Assembly (NCBI GenBank): GCA_964551195.1
Contig: CAZKBI010000001.1
Location: 18,525-82,524, forward strand
Direction of reading: 5' to 3'
DNA length: 64,000 nucleotides
From: CAYZPB01 sp964551195
GTDB taxonomy: Bacteria > Bacillota > Bacilli > Tepidibacillales > Tepidibacillaceae
Both the position numbers and the translations under genes were made by a program. The notes under the pieces were generated by a model. That model searched no databases. It worked only from the letters and a program-made list of their open reading frames with translations, and had not been told where the DNA came from. Of the stretch, positions 35,301 through 44,801 are shown piece after piece. The stretch's first letter is position 1, and every line of letters begins with the position of its first letter.

Positions 35301-37005
35301 ATATTAATTTATCGATTATTGTCTGGTCGGGTGTAACAAAAACTGTGTTTTGTTGATCATAGGTGACGTAACCAGGCTTTACACCGCTGGGTTTTCTAAC
35401 ATTTCGAAGCAGCGTATAATCAACGGGAACATTACTGGAAAACTTAGCCTTACTGTAATAGGCTGCAATTACTGCGGCTTCAGTTAGCGTCTTCTCATTA
35501 AAATTGTTGGACCGAATTACAACATGCGAACCAGGAATATTCTTAGTGTGCAACCAGGTATCGTTTGCATTGCCTAACTTCGTTGTTAGATAGTCGTTCT
35601 GAGTATTGTTGCGCCCAACTAAAATTGGTATTCCCTCGCTCGATGTGAATTCCAATAGTTGCGGTTTTACAGTTTTTCTTCTGTGTTTTTGTTTAGTTTT
35701 ATTTTTTTTAATATAGCCACCTGCTATTAACTCCTCACGTATTTCTAAGATGTCGGAAACGCCGGCATTCTCAATCTGTGTTAACAGTAGGTCCAGATAT
35801 TCGTTTTCAGCAATCGTTAATTTAATCTGTTCCTCAAGATGTTCGCGACTCTTCTTAAGTTTGCTGTACCTTTTAAAGTAAGCCTGAGCGTTGGCGTTTG
35901 GACTCAGCAGATTATTCAAAGGAATCTCGATCTGTTCCCCCTCCGCCCCATAGTAATTGGTTACAAGTACTGTGGAAGCTCCAAGAGGAACGGAGTGTAG
36001 ACTAGCGGTTAAGAGTTCACCATAGAGGCGATATTTATCAGCCGAGTCAGCCTTTATTAAATCGGAATTGAGATATTTTAGTTTTTTCTCGTTTTTCTGC
36101 CGTTCATTATTGATAAATTTCAGCAAGTCGGCAGCCCGTTGTTTGACGGTGTCATGCTCGGCTTTATTGCGATAAAAATTATCAAGACAGCTATTCATAC
36201 TATCAAAGTGCTCTTCATTACCATTAAGATAGGTAAGGGGTATTAAAGAGAAATCCTCTTTAGAATTATATTGAACGATAGTTGGATGGTACTCACGTTT
36301 CTTCGTCAATTCCAGAAGTTTCGACACTTCAGTCCAGACTTTCTGCTTAGTAAGAGGCTTTTCTGTTTGGCTAATTAATTCATTAGCAAGTGGAAGACTC
36401 AGTCCCATCAGCTTGTTTACTAATTCCCGCGCATAATTACTTTCATTATCCTCTACTAATTGGTTAAAACTTTGTTCGTCTAAAGTAAAGGGATTAAGCT
36501 TACCTTGCGCTGGCGGCGAAATATACTCTTTTCCCGGCAGTACCTGACGGAAACGACTTATGCTCTGGGTTACCCGGGTTATGGAGTCTAAAACGGTATT
36601 ATGGTCGTTTAAAAGCATAATATTACTATGACGCCCCATAATTTCAATCACTAGGCGAAAGGATTGTGGATCACCTATCTCATCTCTCGTTGCTATATCG
36701 ATATGAATGATTCTTTCATTGTCAACCTGCTTGACTGAACTGATAATGCCACCTTCAATATGCTTACGTAATAGCATGCAAAAAAGCGGCGGCTGTTGAG
36801 GATTTACATAGCTATGTTCGGTCAAATGCAGCCGCGGATAGGTGGGGTGCGCCGAAATAAGTAAATTATGGGTCTTTCCACTTTGTCGCACAACAAAAAC
36901 TAGTTCATATTTGTCAGGCTGGTAAATTTTATTGATGCGTGCACCCGAAAGTTCTACAGACAGTTCATCAACTAGTGCATGAATTACAAAGCCATCTAAA
37001 GGCAT
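35290..37005 (-). CDS. rqcH: Ribosome quality control factor RqcH (NEMF/Rqc2 family, FbpA-like)
   Basis: 571 aa. It has an N-terminal NFACT-N domain (PLDGFVIHALVDELS...GARINKIYQP, HPTYPRLHLT), a helix-hairpin-helix and coiled-coil middle rich in Lys/Glu, and a C-terminal NFACT-R domain with DTWLHTKNIPGSHVVIR. It binds 50S-peptidyl-tRNA complexes and directs C-terminal alanine tailing. It was earlier named a fibronectin-binding protein. The ATG at 37005 is preceded by AAAGGGGTGG; the 10-residue-longer ORF is rejected on that ground. It is monocistronic on the minus strand. Confidence 0.93.
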   Translation of the reverse strand: MPLDGFVIHALVDELSVELSGARINKIYQPDKYELVFVVRQSGKTHNLLISAHPTYPRLHLTEHSYVNPQQPPLFCMLLRKHIEGGIISSVKQVDNERIIHIDIATRDEIGDPQSFRLVIEIMGRHSNIMLLNDHNTVLDSITRVTQSISRFRQVLPGKEYISPPAQGKLNPFTLDEQSFNQLVEDNESNYARELVNKLMGLSLPLANELISQTEKPLTKQKVWTEVSKLLELTKKREYHPTIVQYNSKEDFSLIPLTYLNGNEEHFDSMNSCLDNFYRNKAEHDTVKQRAADLLKFINNERQKNEKKLKYLNSDLIKADSADKYRLYGELLTASLHSVPLGASTVLVTNYYGAEGEQIEIPLNNLLSPNANAQAYFKRYSKLKKSREHLEEQIKLTIAENEYLDLLLTQIENAGVSDILEIREELIAGGYIKKNKTKQKHRRKTVKPQLLEFTSSEGIPILVGRNNTQNDYLTTKLGNANDTWLHTKNIPGSHVVIRSNNFNEKTLTEAAVIAAYYSKAKFSSNVPVDYTLLRNVRKPSGVKPGYVTYDQQNTVFVTPDQTIIDKLISKK

Positions 37006-37034
37006 TTTTCCACCCCTTTCTAGTCGTGAACTCA

Positions 37035-37063
37035 ATTATGATACTTTTTGGTAATTTGTGCAA
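37035..37063 (-). promoter_or_regulatory. Candidate promoter of rqcH
   Basis: On the minus strand TTGCAC (37058-37063 plus map) and CATAAT (37035-37040) are 17 bases apart, about 30 bases before the rqcH start. Confidence 0.5.
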
Positions 37064-37112
37064 GAAGCACTAATTAGGCTTATAAATGTTATTAAATTAT
37101 GTTAGGATAAGT

Positions 37113-37142
37113 TTGACAATAAATAGAGCTGATTAATATAAT
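37113..37142 (+). promoter_or_regulatory. Sigma-A promoter of dapF-dapL
   Basis: Perfect TTGACA (37113-37118) and perfect TATAAT (37137-37142) with an 18-base spacer, about 58 bases upstream of the dapF ATG. Confidence 0.75.
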
Positions 37143-37200
37143 GTTTACAGTGATATCTAAAGGAAATCACATATATATCGGCTTAGAATGGAGTGTTATC

Positions 37201-38043
37201 ATGGATTTTCTAAAAATGCATGGTTTAGGTAATGATTTCGTGGTTTTGGCGCAATTTACCGAGCTACCCCAAAATGCAGAACAATTAGCAATTCAAATAT
37301 GTAATCGTAAATTCGGTGTAGGCGCTGATGGTCTAGTTTTTATTCTGCCATCAAACAGTGCTGATGTACGGATGCGAATTATGAATGCTGATGGTACAGA
37401 AGCCGAGCAGTGTGGTAATGCTATCCGTTGCGTAGCAAAATATGTCTATGACTATCAACTCGTAAAAAACAATTTTCTCACGATTCAAACTGAGGCCGGA
37501 ATACAAAGGGTGGAGCTGCATCTGGATGAGAAAGGTGAACGAGTTAGTTCGGTAACTGTTGATATGGGTGAGCCGATACTGGAAGGTAAGCTGATTCCGT
37601 CAGCGCTTGACCAGTCTCTTATAATCGATCAAGCGATTACAGTTGGCGATAAGATTTTTAAGTACACAGCTGTATCAATGGGCAATCCGCATGCGATTAT
37701 ATATGTTGAAGATACTAGCAGCTTCCCTGTTGAAGAGTGGGGACCACAGATCGAAGTCGATCCACTATTTCCGAAAAAGACGAATGTCGAATTTGTCACT
37801 GTTTTGTCTGATGGACATGTTAAAATGCGCGTCTGGGAACGTGGGGTAGGAGAAACACTTGCCTGTGGTACAGGAGCTTGTGCGACTGCAGTCGCTTCTG
37901 TTTTGAACGAAAAAACTAAGCGCGCAGTAACCGTTAGCCTAAAGGGTGGCGACTTATATATTGAATGGAATGAAGAAGATAACCATGTCTATATGTCAGG
38001 CGAAGCTACCGAGGTCTTTCATGGTACAATAATGGTAGAATAG
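37201..38043 (+). CDS. dapF: Diaminopimelate epimerase
   Basis: 280 aa, two pseudo-symmetric domains, interconverting LL- and meso-diaminopimelate. The catalytic cysteines are Cys71 in EQCGNAIRC and Cys222 in LACGTGACATA. KMHGLGNDF is the N-terminal signature. ATG at 37201 follows GGAGTG; the longer ORF from 37141 would begin inside the -10 box. dapL is next, so the pair completes lysine/mDAP synthesis from tetrahydrodipicolinate. Confidence 0.97.
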   Translation: MDFLKMHGLGNDFVVLAQFTELPQNAEQLAIQICNRKFGVGADGLVFILPSNSADVRMRIMNADGTEAEQCGNAIRCVAKYVYDYQLVKNNFLTIQTEAGIQRVELHLDEKGERVSSVTVDMGEPILEGKLIPSALDQSLIIDQAITVGDKIFKYTAVSMGNPHAIIYVEDTSSFPVEEWGPQIEVDPLFPKKTNVEFVTVLSDGHVKMRVWERGVGETLACGTGACATAVASVLNEKTKRAVTVSLKGGDLYIEWNEEDNHVYMSGEATEVFHGTIMVE

Positions 38044-38095
38044 AATTTACGATATAAACTTGTAAAACATAAAAAAACCAAGAGGGGGAGTTTCA

Positions 38096-39334
38096 GTGAG
38101 GGAACATTATATTCAGGATCTATTTGCCGAGCGAATTGGTGGAAGTAACTTTGGCAAAGATACTGCAATTTATAAGTTTGAGAAAATTAAGAGAGCAAAG
38201 GCTACAGCAATTAAGGAAAATCCCAACACGGAGTTAATTGATATGGGAGTTGGCGAGCCGGACCAGATGGCAGATGCCGGTGTAATTGAAGAATTATATA
38301 CAGCTGCGAAGAAACCAGAAAATCGTGGTTACGCAGATAACGGTGGTCAAGATTTTAAGGATGCGGCTGCACTTTATCTGGATCAGGTTTTTGGAGTTAA
38401 GGACGTTGACCCCAACTCCGAGATTATTCACGTTATCGGTGCAAAATCAGGTCTAGCAATGCTACCAAAAGCTTTTATTAATGATGGAGATTATATGCTA
38501 ATAACCGTACCTGGATATCCGGTGCTGGCGACGCATACTAAATATTTGGGTGGCAAGATTTATAACTTGCCAATCATTGAGGAAAACAATTTCTTGCCAG
38601 ATTTGCAGGGAATTCCTGCAGATGTGCTTGCAAAAACGAAGCTACTTTACATTAATTACCCGAACAACCCTACCGGGGCCAGCGCAAGCGTTGAATTTTT
38701 CGAAGAAGTGATTGAATTTGCTCGCAAAAACAAAATTATTGTTGTGCATGATGCGGCCTATGCTGCGCTGACCTTTGATGGAGTTAAGCCGCTAAGTTTT
38801 CTATCAGTTCCGGGAGCGAAAGAAGTTGGGGTTGAGCTCCACTCACTATCGAAATCATATAATATGACTGGCTGGCGTTTAGGCTTTATTGCCGGTAATG
38901 AGCTGGTTGTAAAAGCTTTTGCTAATATTAAGGACAACTCAGACTCTGGCCAATTCTTAGCAATTCAAGAGGCTGGAGTTTACGCTTTAGCTAATCCGCA
39001 AATTACGGAGAAGACTGCTGCAAAATATTCCCGCCGACACGATCAGCTGGTGGAAGTACTTGTTGATTTAGGATTTAATGCGAAGAAACCAAAGGGTTCA
39101 TTCTTTCTTTATGTGAAAATACCAAAAGGTATCAAGGGGGGCATTCGCTTTACTAACGGCGAAGAATTTTCTCAATTTTTAATTAAAGAGTCGCTGATAT
39201 CCACTGTACCATGGGATGATGCTGGGAACTATGTGCGTTTCTCTGTTACTTTTGTTGCGAAGGACGAGGCGGATGAGAAGCGTGTGATCGAGGAGATCCG
39301 TGAAAGGATGTCTAAACATAATTTTGAGTTTTAG
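38096..39334 (+). CDS. dapL: LL-diaminopimelate aminotransferase (DapL type)
   Basis: 412 aa class I/II PLP aminotransferase. MGVGEPDQMADAGVIEEL and RGYADNGGQDFKDAAA are close to DapL sequences; the PLP lysine is Lys253 in SLSKSYNMTGWRLGF, and NYPNNPTGA is the cofactor-phosphate region. DapL converts tetrahydrodipicolinate directly to LL-DAP, bypassing succinyl or acetyl intermediates. Position behind dapF supports this over other aminotransferases. GTG at 38096 follows GAGGGGGAG. Confidence 0.9.
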   Translation: MREHYIQDLFAERIGGSNFGKDTAIYKFEKIKRAKATAIKENPNTELIDMGVGEPDQMADAGVIEELYTAAKKPENRGYADNGGQDFKDAAALYLDQVFGVKDVDPNSEIIHVIGAKSGLAMLPKAFINDGDYMLITVPGYPVLATHTKYLGGKIYNLPIIEENNFLPDLQGIPADVLAKTKLLYINYPNNPTGASASVEFFEEVIEFARKNKIIVVHDAAYAALTFDGVKPLSFLSVPGAKEVGVELHSLSKSYNMTGWRLGFIAGNELVVKAFANIKDNSDSGQFLAIQEAGVYALANPQITEKTAAKYSRRHDQLVEVLVDLGFNAKKPKGSFFLYVKIPKGIKGGIRFTNGEEFSQFLIKESLISTVPWDDAGNYVRFSVTFVAKDEADEKRVIEEIRERMSKHNFEF

Positions 39335-39357
39335 GCGAGAGACGAGGTTATAATAAG

Positions 39358-40239
39358 ATGATAAAAAGTATGACTGGCTTTGGGCGTGCAGAAGGAATGT
39401 TAGATAATTTAAAGATTACGATCGAGATTAGAAGTGTGAACCATAAATTTCATGAGTTTTCTTTCAAAATGCCCAAGGATTTCTTCGAACTGGAGGAGAA
39501 ATTACGACGGAAACTTAAGGAGTATACTACTCGAGGGCGACTAGATTTATACTTGTCTTTTGACCGCGAGGAAGCTGCTACTGAGAGTTTACAAGTCGAC
39601 TGGCCTTTAATTGAACAGTATGTTGAAGTTGCTGCAGAGATTAATCAGCGTTTCGGGCTGAATGGCAATTTAGAGGCTAGGGAGATTATTAGGTTCCCAA
39701 ATACAGTTAAACTCGGTTATAATCAAATAGAGTTGGAAAATAGCGGTGATCAGCTTCTTGCCATTGTCGATAGAGCCTGTCAACAATTACTGCAAATGCG
39801 CTTAGCTGAGGGCAAGAATTTATATAAGGATTTAAGTGAAAAAATTGTGGAGTCGACTAGACTTTTGGAAGATGTAGAGGAGTGTGCTCCACTGGTTGTT
39901 GCCGATTACCAAGAGAGACTGAGTCAGCGGATCAAGGAATTGACTAATGGTCAGGTTGAGCTTGATGAGACCCGCTTAATAACTGAGGTCGCTTTTTTTG
40001 CTGATAAAGCGAGTATTGATGAAGAGATTAATCGCTTAAAAAGTCACTTTCAGCAATTCGCGCAGTTTATTGAGGAGACGGAACCTGTTGGTAGAAAGCT
40101 CGATTTTCTGATTCAGGAGATGAATCGCGAAGTTAATACAATTGGATCTAAGGCAAATGACATAAGGCTTAGCCAGTTAGTGGTTGAGTTGAAAAGCGTC
40201 TTAGAAAAAATGCGTGAACAGGTGCAGAATATCGAGTAG
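39358..40239 (+). CDS. YicC/YloC-family endoribonuclease
   Basis: 293 aa. The N-terminal signature is MIKSMTGFGRAE followed by SVNHKFHEFSFKMP; the C-terminal half (ETEPVGRKLDFLIQEMNREVNTIGSKAND) is the DUF1732 region. Family members have been shown to act as endoribonucleases in E. coli and B. subtilis, but targets here are unknown. GACGAGG precedes the ATG. It is followed by remA-gmk-rpoZ, an order conserved across Firmicutes. Confidence 0.93.
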   Translation: MIKSMTGFGRAEGMLDNLKITIEIRSVNHKFHEFSFKMPKDFFELEEKLRRKLKEYTTRGRLDLYLSFDREEAATESLQVDWPLIEQYVEVAAEINQRFGLNGNLEAREIIRFPNTVKLGYNQIELENSGDQLLAIVDRACQQLLQMRLAEGKNLYKDLSEKIVESTRLLEDVEECAPLVVADYQERLSQRIKELTNGQVELDETRLITEVAFFADKASIDEEINRLKSHFQQFAQFIEETEPVGRKLDFLIQEMNREVNTIGSKANDIRLSQLVVELKSVLEKMREQVQNIE

Positions 40240-40273
40240 ACTAGCATTCTGCGAACTAAGGGGGCTTAGAATT

Positions 40274-40531
40274 ATGATTAAGTTGATAAATATTGGTTTC
40301 GGAAATGTTGTGGTTGCAAATCGAATTATCGCAATTGTTAGCCCGGAATCAGCTCCAATTAAAAGAGTTATTACCGAGGCACGAGATCAGAACACATTAA
40401 TTGATGCTACCTATGGGCGCCGGACTCGAGCCGTTATTGTAACAGATAGTGATCATATTATACTTTCTGCTGTTCAGCCAGAGACGATGGCTAATCGCTT
40501 AATTAATCAGGACAATGGTAAGGACGAGTAG
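40274..40531 (+). CDS. remA: RemA-like DUF370 DNA-binding protein
   Basis: 85 aa with the family start KLINIGFGNVVVANRIIAIVSPESAPIKR and DATYGRRTRAVIV. In B. subtilis RemA is an oligomeric DNA-binding activator of matrix and osmoprotection genes; the role here is inferred from similarity. The ATG at 40274 is used because a GGGGGC sequence lies about ten bases before it and all family homology starts here; a longer ORF reaching back into yicC is rejected. Confidence 0.9.
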   Translation: MIKLINIGFGNVVVANRIIAIVSPESAPIKRVITEARDQNTLIDATYGRRTRAVIVTDSDHIILSAVQPETMANRLINQDNGKDE

Positions 40532-40548
40532 GAGTTGAGAGAAGAGGC

Positions 40549-41169
40549 ATGTCAATTAAAAGAGGTTTATTAATTGTAATTTCCGGGCCGTCAGGCGTTG
40601 GTAAGGGAGCAGTCTGCACGAGGTTTAGAGAGAAACATGAAGATTTAATTTTCTCGATTTCAGTAACCTCAAGAAAGGCACGACCTGATGAGACGGATGG
40701 CTTAGAATATTTTTTCAAAAGCAGGGCTGAGTTTGAACAGATGATAAGGCATAGTTCATTATTGGAATGGACCGAGTATTGTGGTAATTATTATGGAACT
40801 CCACTAGATTATGTTGAAGAGAATTTATCTCTAGGAAACGATGTTCTATTAGAGATTGAGGTCGAGGGAGCACTTAGTGTTCGCTCAATCTACCCTGATG
40901 GAGTTTTTATATTTTTAATACCACCTTCATTTTCCGAATTACGTAATAGATTAACTTATCGGGGCACCGAACAAGAAGATATAATTAAAGGCCGAATGAG
41001 TATGGCTATTAAGGAACTAAAGATGGCTACTAATTACGACTATATTGTAATCAATGATGAACTAGAAAAAGCAGTAAATGCCGTAATAACAATTACAGAG
41101 GCCGAAAGATTCAGAAAACATCGAGTTGTTAAATATTTAGAAAGTTTGTTAGAGGAGGAGATTGAATGA
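40549..41169 (+). CDS. gmk: Guanylate kinase
   Basis: 206 aa P-loop kinase phosphorylating GMP/dGMP. The P-loop is SGPSGVGKGAV; the GMP-binding region has SVTSRKARPDETDGLEYFF and LEWTEYCGNYYGTP; DVLLEIEVEGA is the Walker B-like strand. The ATG follows AGAGAAGAGG. The stop overlaps rpoZ as ATGA. Confidence 0.97.
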   Translation: MSIKRGLLIVISGPSGVGKGAVCTRFREKHEDLIFSISVTSRKARPDETDGLEYFFKSRAEFEQMIRHSSLLEWTEYCGNYYGTPLDYVEENLSLGNDVLLEIEVEGALSVRSIYPDGVFIFLIPPSFSELRNRLTYRGTEQEDIIKGRMSMAIKELKMATNYDYIVINDELEKAVNAVITITEAERFRKHRVVKYLESLLEEEIE

Positions 41170-41360
41170 TTTATCCGTCAATTGATAAATTATTAGAAAG
41201 AGTAAACAGCAGGTATACACTAGTGATTGCATCAGCAAAAAGGGCTAGAATTATAAAAGAAGAAGGCTGCTCAATGATTGAGAATTCTAAATCAAAAAAA
41301 TATGTTGGTATGGCTCTTGAAGAGATCGAGCAAGGTGAACTAATAATAGAAGGTGAGTAA
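41166..41360 (+). CDS. rpoZ: RNA polymerase omega subunit
   Basis: 64 aa, the usual short Firmicute omega. It has YPSIDKLLERVNSRYTLVIASAKRARII near the start and a C-terminal GMALEEIEQGELI. It supports assembly of the beta' subunit. The start codon overlaps the gmk stop as ATGA; coaBC begins one base after its stop. The gmk-rpoZ-coaBC-priA order is widely conserved. Confidence 0.95.
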   Translation: MIYPSIDKLLERVNSRYTLVIASAKRARIIKEEGCSMIENSKSKKYVGMALEEIEQGELIIEGE

Positions 41361-41361
41361 G

Positions 41362-42567
41362 ATGAATGGTAAAAAAATAGTTGTTGGCATTACAGGCGGA
41401 ATAGCAGCATATAAAATGGCATCAGTTGTTAGTGCTCTTCACAAAAAGGGCGCTGATGTTCAGGTGATTATGACCGCTGCGGCTAGGGAGATTATAACTC
41501 CCTTAACGATGCAAGTTTTGTCGAAAAAACATGTATATACCGACACCTTTGATTCGCATGATCCAGCAAATGTTGCTCATATTAATATTGCGCAATCTGC
41601 TGATTTGTTTCTTATTGCACCAGCAACGGCTAATGTAATCGCAAAAATGAGCTATGGCATTGCTGATGACATGCTATCAACAACTTTGCTTGCTGTTACA
41701 GCACCAATTATGCTTGCGCCATCGATGAATGAGGATATGTATAACCATCCGACTGTACAGAATAATTTACAAGTACTAGCGGAACGCGGGGTTATGCTTA
41801 TTGAACCTGCTTATGGCTATCTTGCTGAGGGCTATTCTGGCAAAGGGCGTCTACCCGAACCGGAGGAGATTGTAGCCTTAATCGATTCTTATTTTAAGCA
41901 AAGCAAGGATTATCAGGGACAGAAAGTTCTAATAACAGCTGGGGCGACGCGCGAGGCGATTGACCCTGTTCGTTATATAAGTAACCATTCTACGGGTAAA
42001 ATGGGCTATGCACTTGCTGAAAATGCTGCAAGTCGTGGTGCTGAAGTACTACTAATTTCCGGACCAAGCAAGCTTAAGGCACCTGCTGGTGTGGAATTGA
42101 TCAATGTAGAATCAGCAGCAGAGATGTATGAGGCAGTTATTAATAATCTGAGCTGGGCTGATCTGATTATAAAAACAGCTGCTGTTTCCGACTACAGACC
42201 GAAAAATTTTGAGTCAGAGAAGATCAAGAAGGGCGATGCTGAGCTGCAACTTACGCTAGAACGAACGCAGGATATTGCTGCTGAAATTGGAAAAAGGAAA
42301 AGAGATAATCAGATTTTAGTTGGTTTTGCTGCGGAAAGTAGCAATTTAATCGAAAATGCTCAACACAAGCTAAGAGCGAAGAACATGGATCTGATTGTTG
42401 CAAATAATATATTAGAAGAAGGAGCGGGTTTTGGTTCTGATACGAATATTGTCACTCTTATCACAAAAAGTGGTGAGGAAATTTCTCTGCCCAAGCTCAG
42501 CAAAAAGGAGCTTGCTGGGATAATTCTGAGTGAGATTAAGACAAGATTGTTAGGTGAAATTAAGTAG
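41362..42567 (+). CDS. coaBC: Bifunctional phosphopantothenoylcysteine decarboxylase / phosphopantothenate-cysteine ligase
   Basis: 401 aa. The N-terminal flavoprotein domain CoaC (VVGITGGIAAYK, PATANVIAKMSYGIADD, APSMNEDMYNHP) decarboxylates phosphopantothenoylcysteine. The C-terminal CoaB domain from about residue 190 (LITAGATREAIDPVRYISN, STGKMGYALAE) ligates cysteine with CTP. ATG at 41362 follows AAGGTGAG; the GTG at 41353 lies inside that site. It is a coenzyme A synthesis step. Confidence 0.96.
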   Translation: MNGKKIVVGITGGIAAYKMASVVSALHKKGADVQVIMTAAAREIITPLTMQVLSKKHVYTDTFDSHDPANVAHINIAQSADLFLIAPATANVIAKMSYGIADDMLSTTLLAVTAPIMLAPSMNEDMYNHPTVQNNLQVLAERGVMLIEPAYGYLAEGYSGKGRLPEPEEIVALIDSYFKQSKDYQGQKVLITAGATREAIDPVRYISNHSTGKMGYALAENAASRGAEVLLISGPSKLKAPAGVELINVESAAEMYEAVINNLSWADLIIKTAAVSDYRPKNFESEKIKKGDAELQLTLERTQDIAAEIGKRKRDNQILVGFAAESSNLIENAQHKLRAKNMDLIVANNILEEGAGFGSDTNIVTLITKSGEEISLPKLSKKELAGIILSEIKTRLLGEIK

Positions 42568-44789
42568 TGTATGCACAGGTTGTTGTGAATATCCCAGACA
42601 TTAGACATCAAGGTTTTGACTATTTAATACCAGAAAGTTTATTGTCGATTGTTTCTATCGGTTCACGTGTCATGGTGCCCTTGGCTAACCGCGAGGTTCT
42701 AGGCTATGTAATTGCATTAAAGGCTGAGACAGAAATTTCGAATGTAAAGCCGATTGCTTCGTGTTTAGATCTAGAACCAACTCTTAACGAAGAGATGGTA
42801 AAGCTGGCACTCTGGATGGGAAGTTTTTATTCATCACACTTGTATACTGTTCTACAGCTGCTTGCACCAACTGCTCTGAAAGCGAAACAGAAGGCTGAAC
42901 ACAAGCAAATTAAATTCATTGAATTACTTGTTAGCCGGAATGAATTACTGACCGTTCGTACAGAACTTCCGTCCAATGCTGTGCGTCAACATGCTGTTAT
43001 TGACTATTTTCTGATTAAAGAGATTAGAGAAGTTAAACAGGCAACTCTATTAAAAGAACTAAATATTGCATCAACTAGCCTTAAAGCCTTAGTCAATCGA
43101 GGGCTTTTTCAAATTGTCGAACGTGATCAAGAATTTATCCTTACCGAGAACCTTAGAGATAAACGTGTCACATTAACTGGTAGCCAAGAAAATGTTCTAG
43201 AGCAGTTGCTTGACATGGCTAAGACAGAAAAATCACAAACTGCGCTATTACATGGAGTTACCGGAAGTGGAAAAACAGAAATTTACATAGAATTAATTGA
43301 GAAAATGCTAACAGATGGGCACTCAGCAATCCTTTTAGTGCCAGAAATTGCTCTGACGACTCAGATGATTGCTCGTTTTCGTGGCCGTTTTCGCGAGTTA
43401 GTCGCTGTTTTGCATTCACGGCTGACACCAACTGAGCGTTTACAGGAGTGGTTACGCATTCGTAGCGGTGAGGCACGGATTGTGATTGGTGCGCGCTCAG
43501 CAATTTTTGCACCGGCTCTTAATCTAGGCTTGATTATCATTGATGAGGAACATGAGACCTCATATAAACAGGAGGAGCACCCACGCTATCACACACGTGA
43601 TATTGCCAAATGGCGCATCGTAGAGAATAATGCCTTATTACTTCTAGGAAGCGCAACTCCTTCCCTAGAGTCCTATCATGCAGCGCTTAGTGGCGAATAT
43701 CAACTCCTAGAGCTTGCCCAACGGATTGGTAAAAGCAAATTACCGGAAGTTGAGGTAGTTGATATGAGCAATGAACTGAAAGCTGGCAATCGTCTGATGT
43801 TTAGTCGAAGTTTAATGCAAGAACTTGAGGGATGTTTGGATAGAGGTGAGCAGGCGATTATTTTTCTTAATCGGCGTGGTTATTCTACTTTTGTCAGCTG
43901 TCGCTCCTGTGGTTACGTTGTTAAGTGTCCGCATTGCGATATTTCTTTAACCTATCATCGGACAAACAATGTGCTTCGTTGTCATTACTGTGGCTACACC
44001 GTTCAGAATCCAACCACTTGTCCAGAATGTAAGAGTACTTATATCCGCTTTTTCGGTACCGGCACACAAAAGGTTGAAGATGAACTGCGCCGACTTTTGC
44101 CGAAAGCACGGATTGCGCGAATGGATTCTGATAATACTACACGCAAGGGAGCACATGAGAAGATTCTATCGACTTTTCGCGTAGGTGAAACCGACATCTT
44201 GTTAGGAACGCAGATGGTGGCCAAAGGGCTGGATTTCGCAAATGTAAGTTTAGTGGGCGTAGTTGCTGCAGATACGATATTGGCGCTTCCCGATTTTCGC
44301 GCTGCTGAACGTACCTTTCAATTGTTGACACAGGTAAGTGGTCGTGCTGGCAGACATCATGTCGCTGGGCGCGTAGTCGTGCAGACCTATTCACCAGAGC
44401 ATTACAGTATTCGCTATGCTCAGAAGCACGATTATATTGGCTTTTATCACGAGGAGTCTAAATTGCGAAAACAGATGAATTATCCGCCCTTTAGTAAGCT
44501 AGTACTGGTCAGTTTCAGTCACACAAACATAAAGCAGGTGATTCTGGCGGGGAACTATTTTGTTAAACGCTTACGAGCGGGCGTCTCTTTAGAGACAAGT
44601 GTACCTGATCCAGTTAGTTCGCCGATTTCGCGGATAAAAGATAGAAATCGGATGCAAACTATGATTAAATATCAAGAGAGGGAAACCACAATTAAAATTA
44701 TTAATGAAGTTTTAATTGAAGTGATAGAGGAATTAAAAGACCGTGATTTACAGATCACAATTGATATAGATCCCTATATGTTGTTGTAA
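42567..44789 (+). CDS. priA: Primosomal replication helicase PriA
   Basis: 740 aa. It has an N-terminal 3'-DNA-binding domain, a superfamily 2 helicase core with Walker A GVTGSGKTE (Lys236) and DEEH box, a paired zinc-binding insert with CRSCGYVVKCPHC and CHYCGYTVQNPTTCPEC, and helicase motifs GTQMVAKGLDF and QVSGRAGR. It restarts collapsed replication forks. GTG at 42567 overlaps the last base of the coaBC stop, with AGGTGA about ten bases back. Confidence 0.96.
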   Translation: MYAQVVVNIPDIRHQGFDYLIPESLLSIVSIGSRVMVPLANREVLGYVIALKAETEISNVKPIASCLDLEPTLNEEMVKLALWMGSFYSSHLYTVLQLLAPTALKAKQKAEHKQIKFIELLVSRNELLTVRTELPSNAVRQHAVIDYFLIKEIREVKQATLLKELNIASTSLKALVNRGLFQIVERDQEFILTENLRDKRVTLTGSQENVLEQLLDMAKTEKSQTALLHGVTGSGKTEIYIELIEKMLTDGHSAILLVPEIALTTQMIARFRGRFRELVAVLHSRLTPTERLQEWLRIRSGEARIVIGARSAIFAPALNLGLIIIDEEHETSYKQEEHPRYHTRDIAKWRIVENNALLLLGSATPSLESYHAALSGEYQLLELAQRIGKSKLPEVEVVDMSNELKAGNRLMFSRSLMQELEGCLDRGEQAIIFLNRRGYSTFVSCRSCGYVVKCPHCDISLTYHRTNNVLRCHYCGYTVQNPTTCPECKSTYIRFFGTGTQKVEDELRRLLPKARIARMDSDNTTRKGAHEKILSTFRVGETDILLGTQMVAKGLDFANVSLVGVVAADTILALPDFRAAERTFQLLTQVSGRAGRHHVAGRVVVQTYSPEHYSIRYAQKHDYIGFYHEESKLRKQMNYPPFSKLVLVSFSHTNIKQVILAGNYFVKRLRAGVSLETSVPDPVSSPISRIKDRNRMQTMIKYQERETTIKIINEVLIEVIEELKDRDLQITIDIDPYMLL

Positions 44790-44801
44790 GGAGGTTAAAT
44801 G

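Noticed and set aside
37141..37200. Longer N-terminus for dapF starting at 37141
   Set aside because: That start codon overlaps the TATAAT box of the promoter and would lie upstream of the transcript; the ATG at 37201 has a ribosome site and begins at the conserved KMHGLGNDF region.
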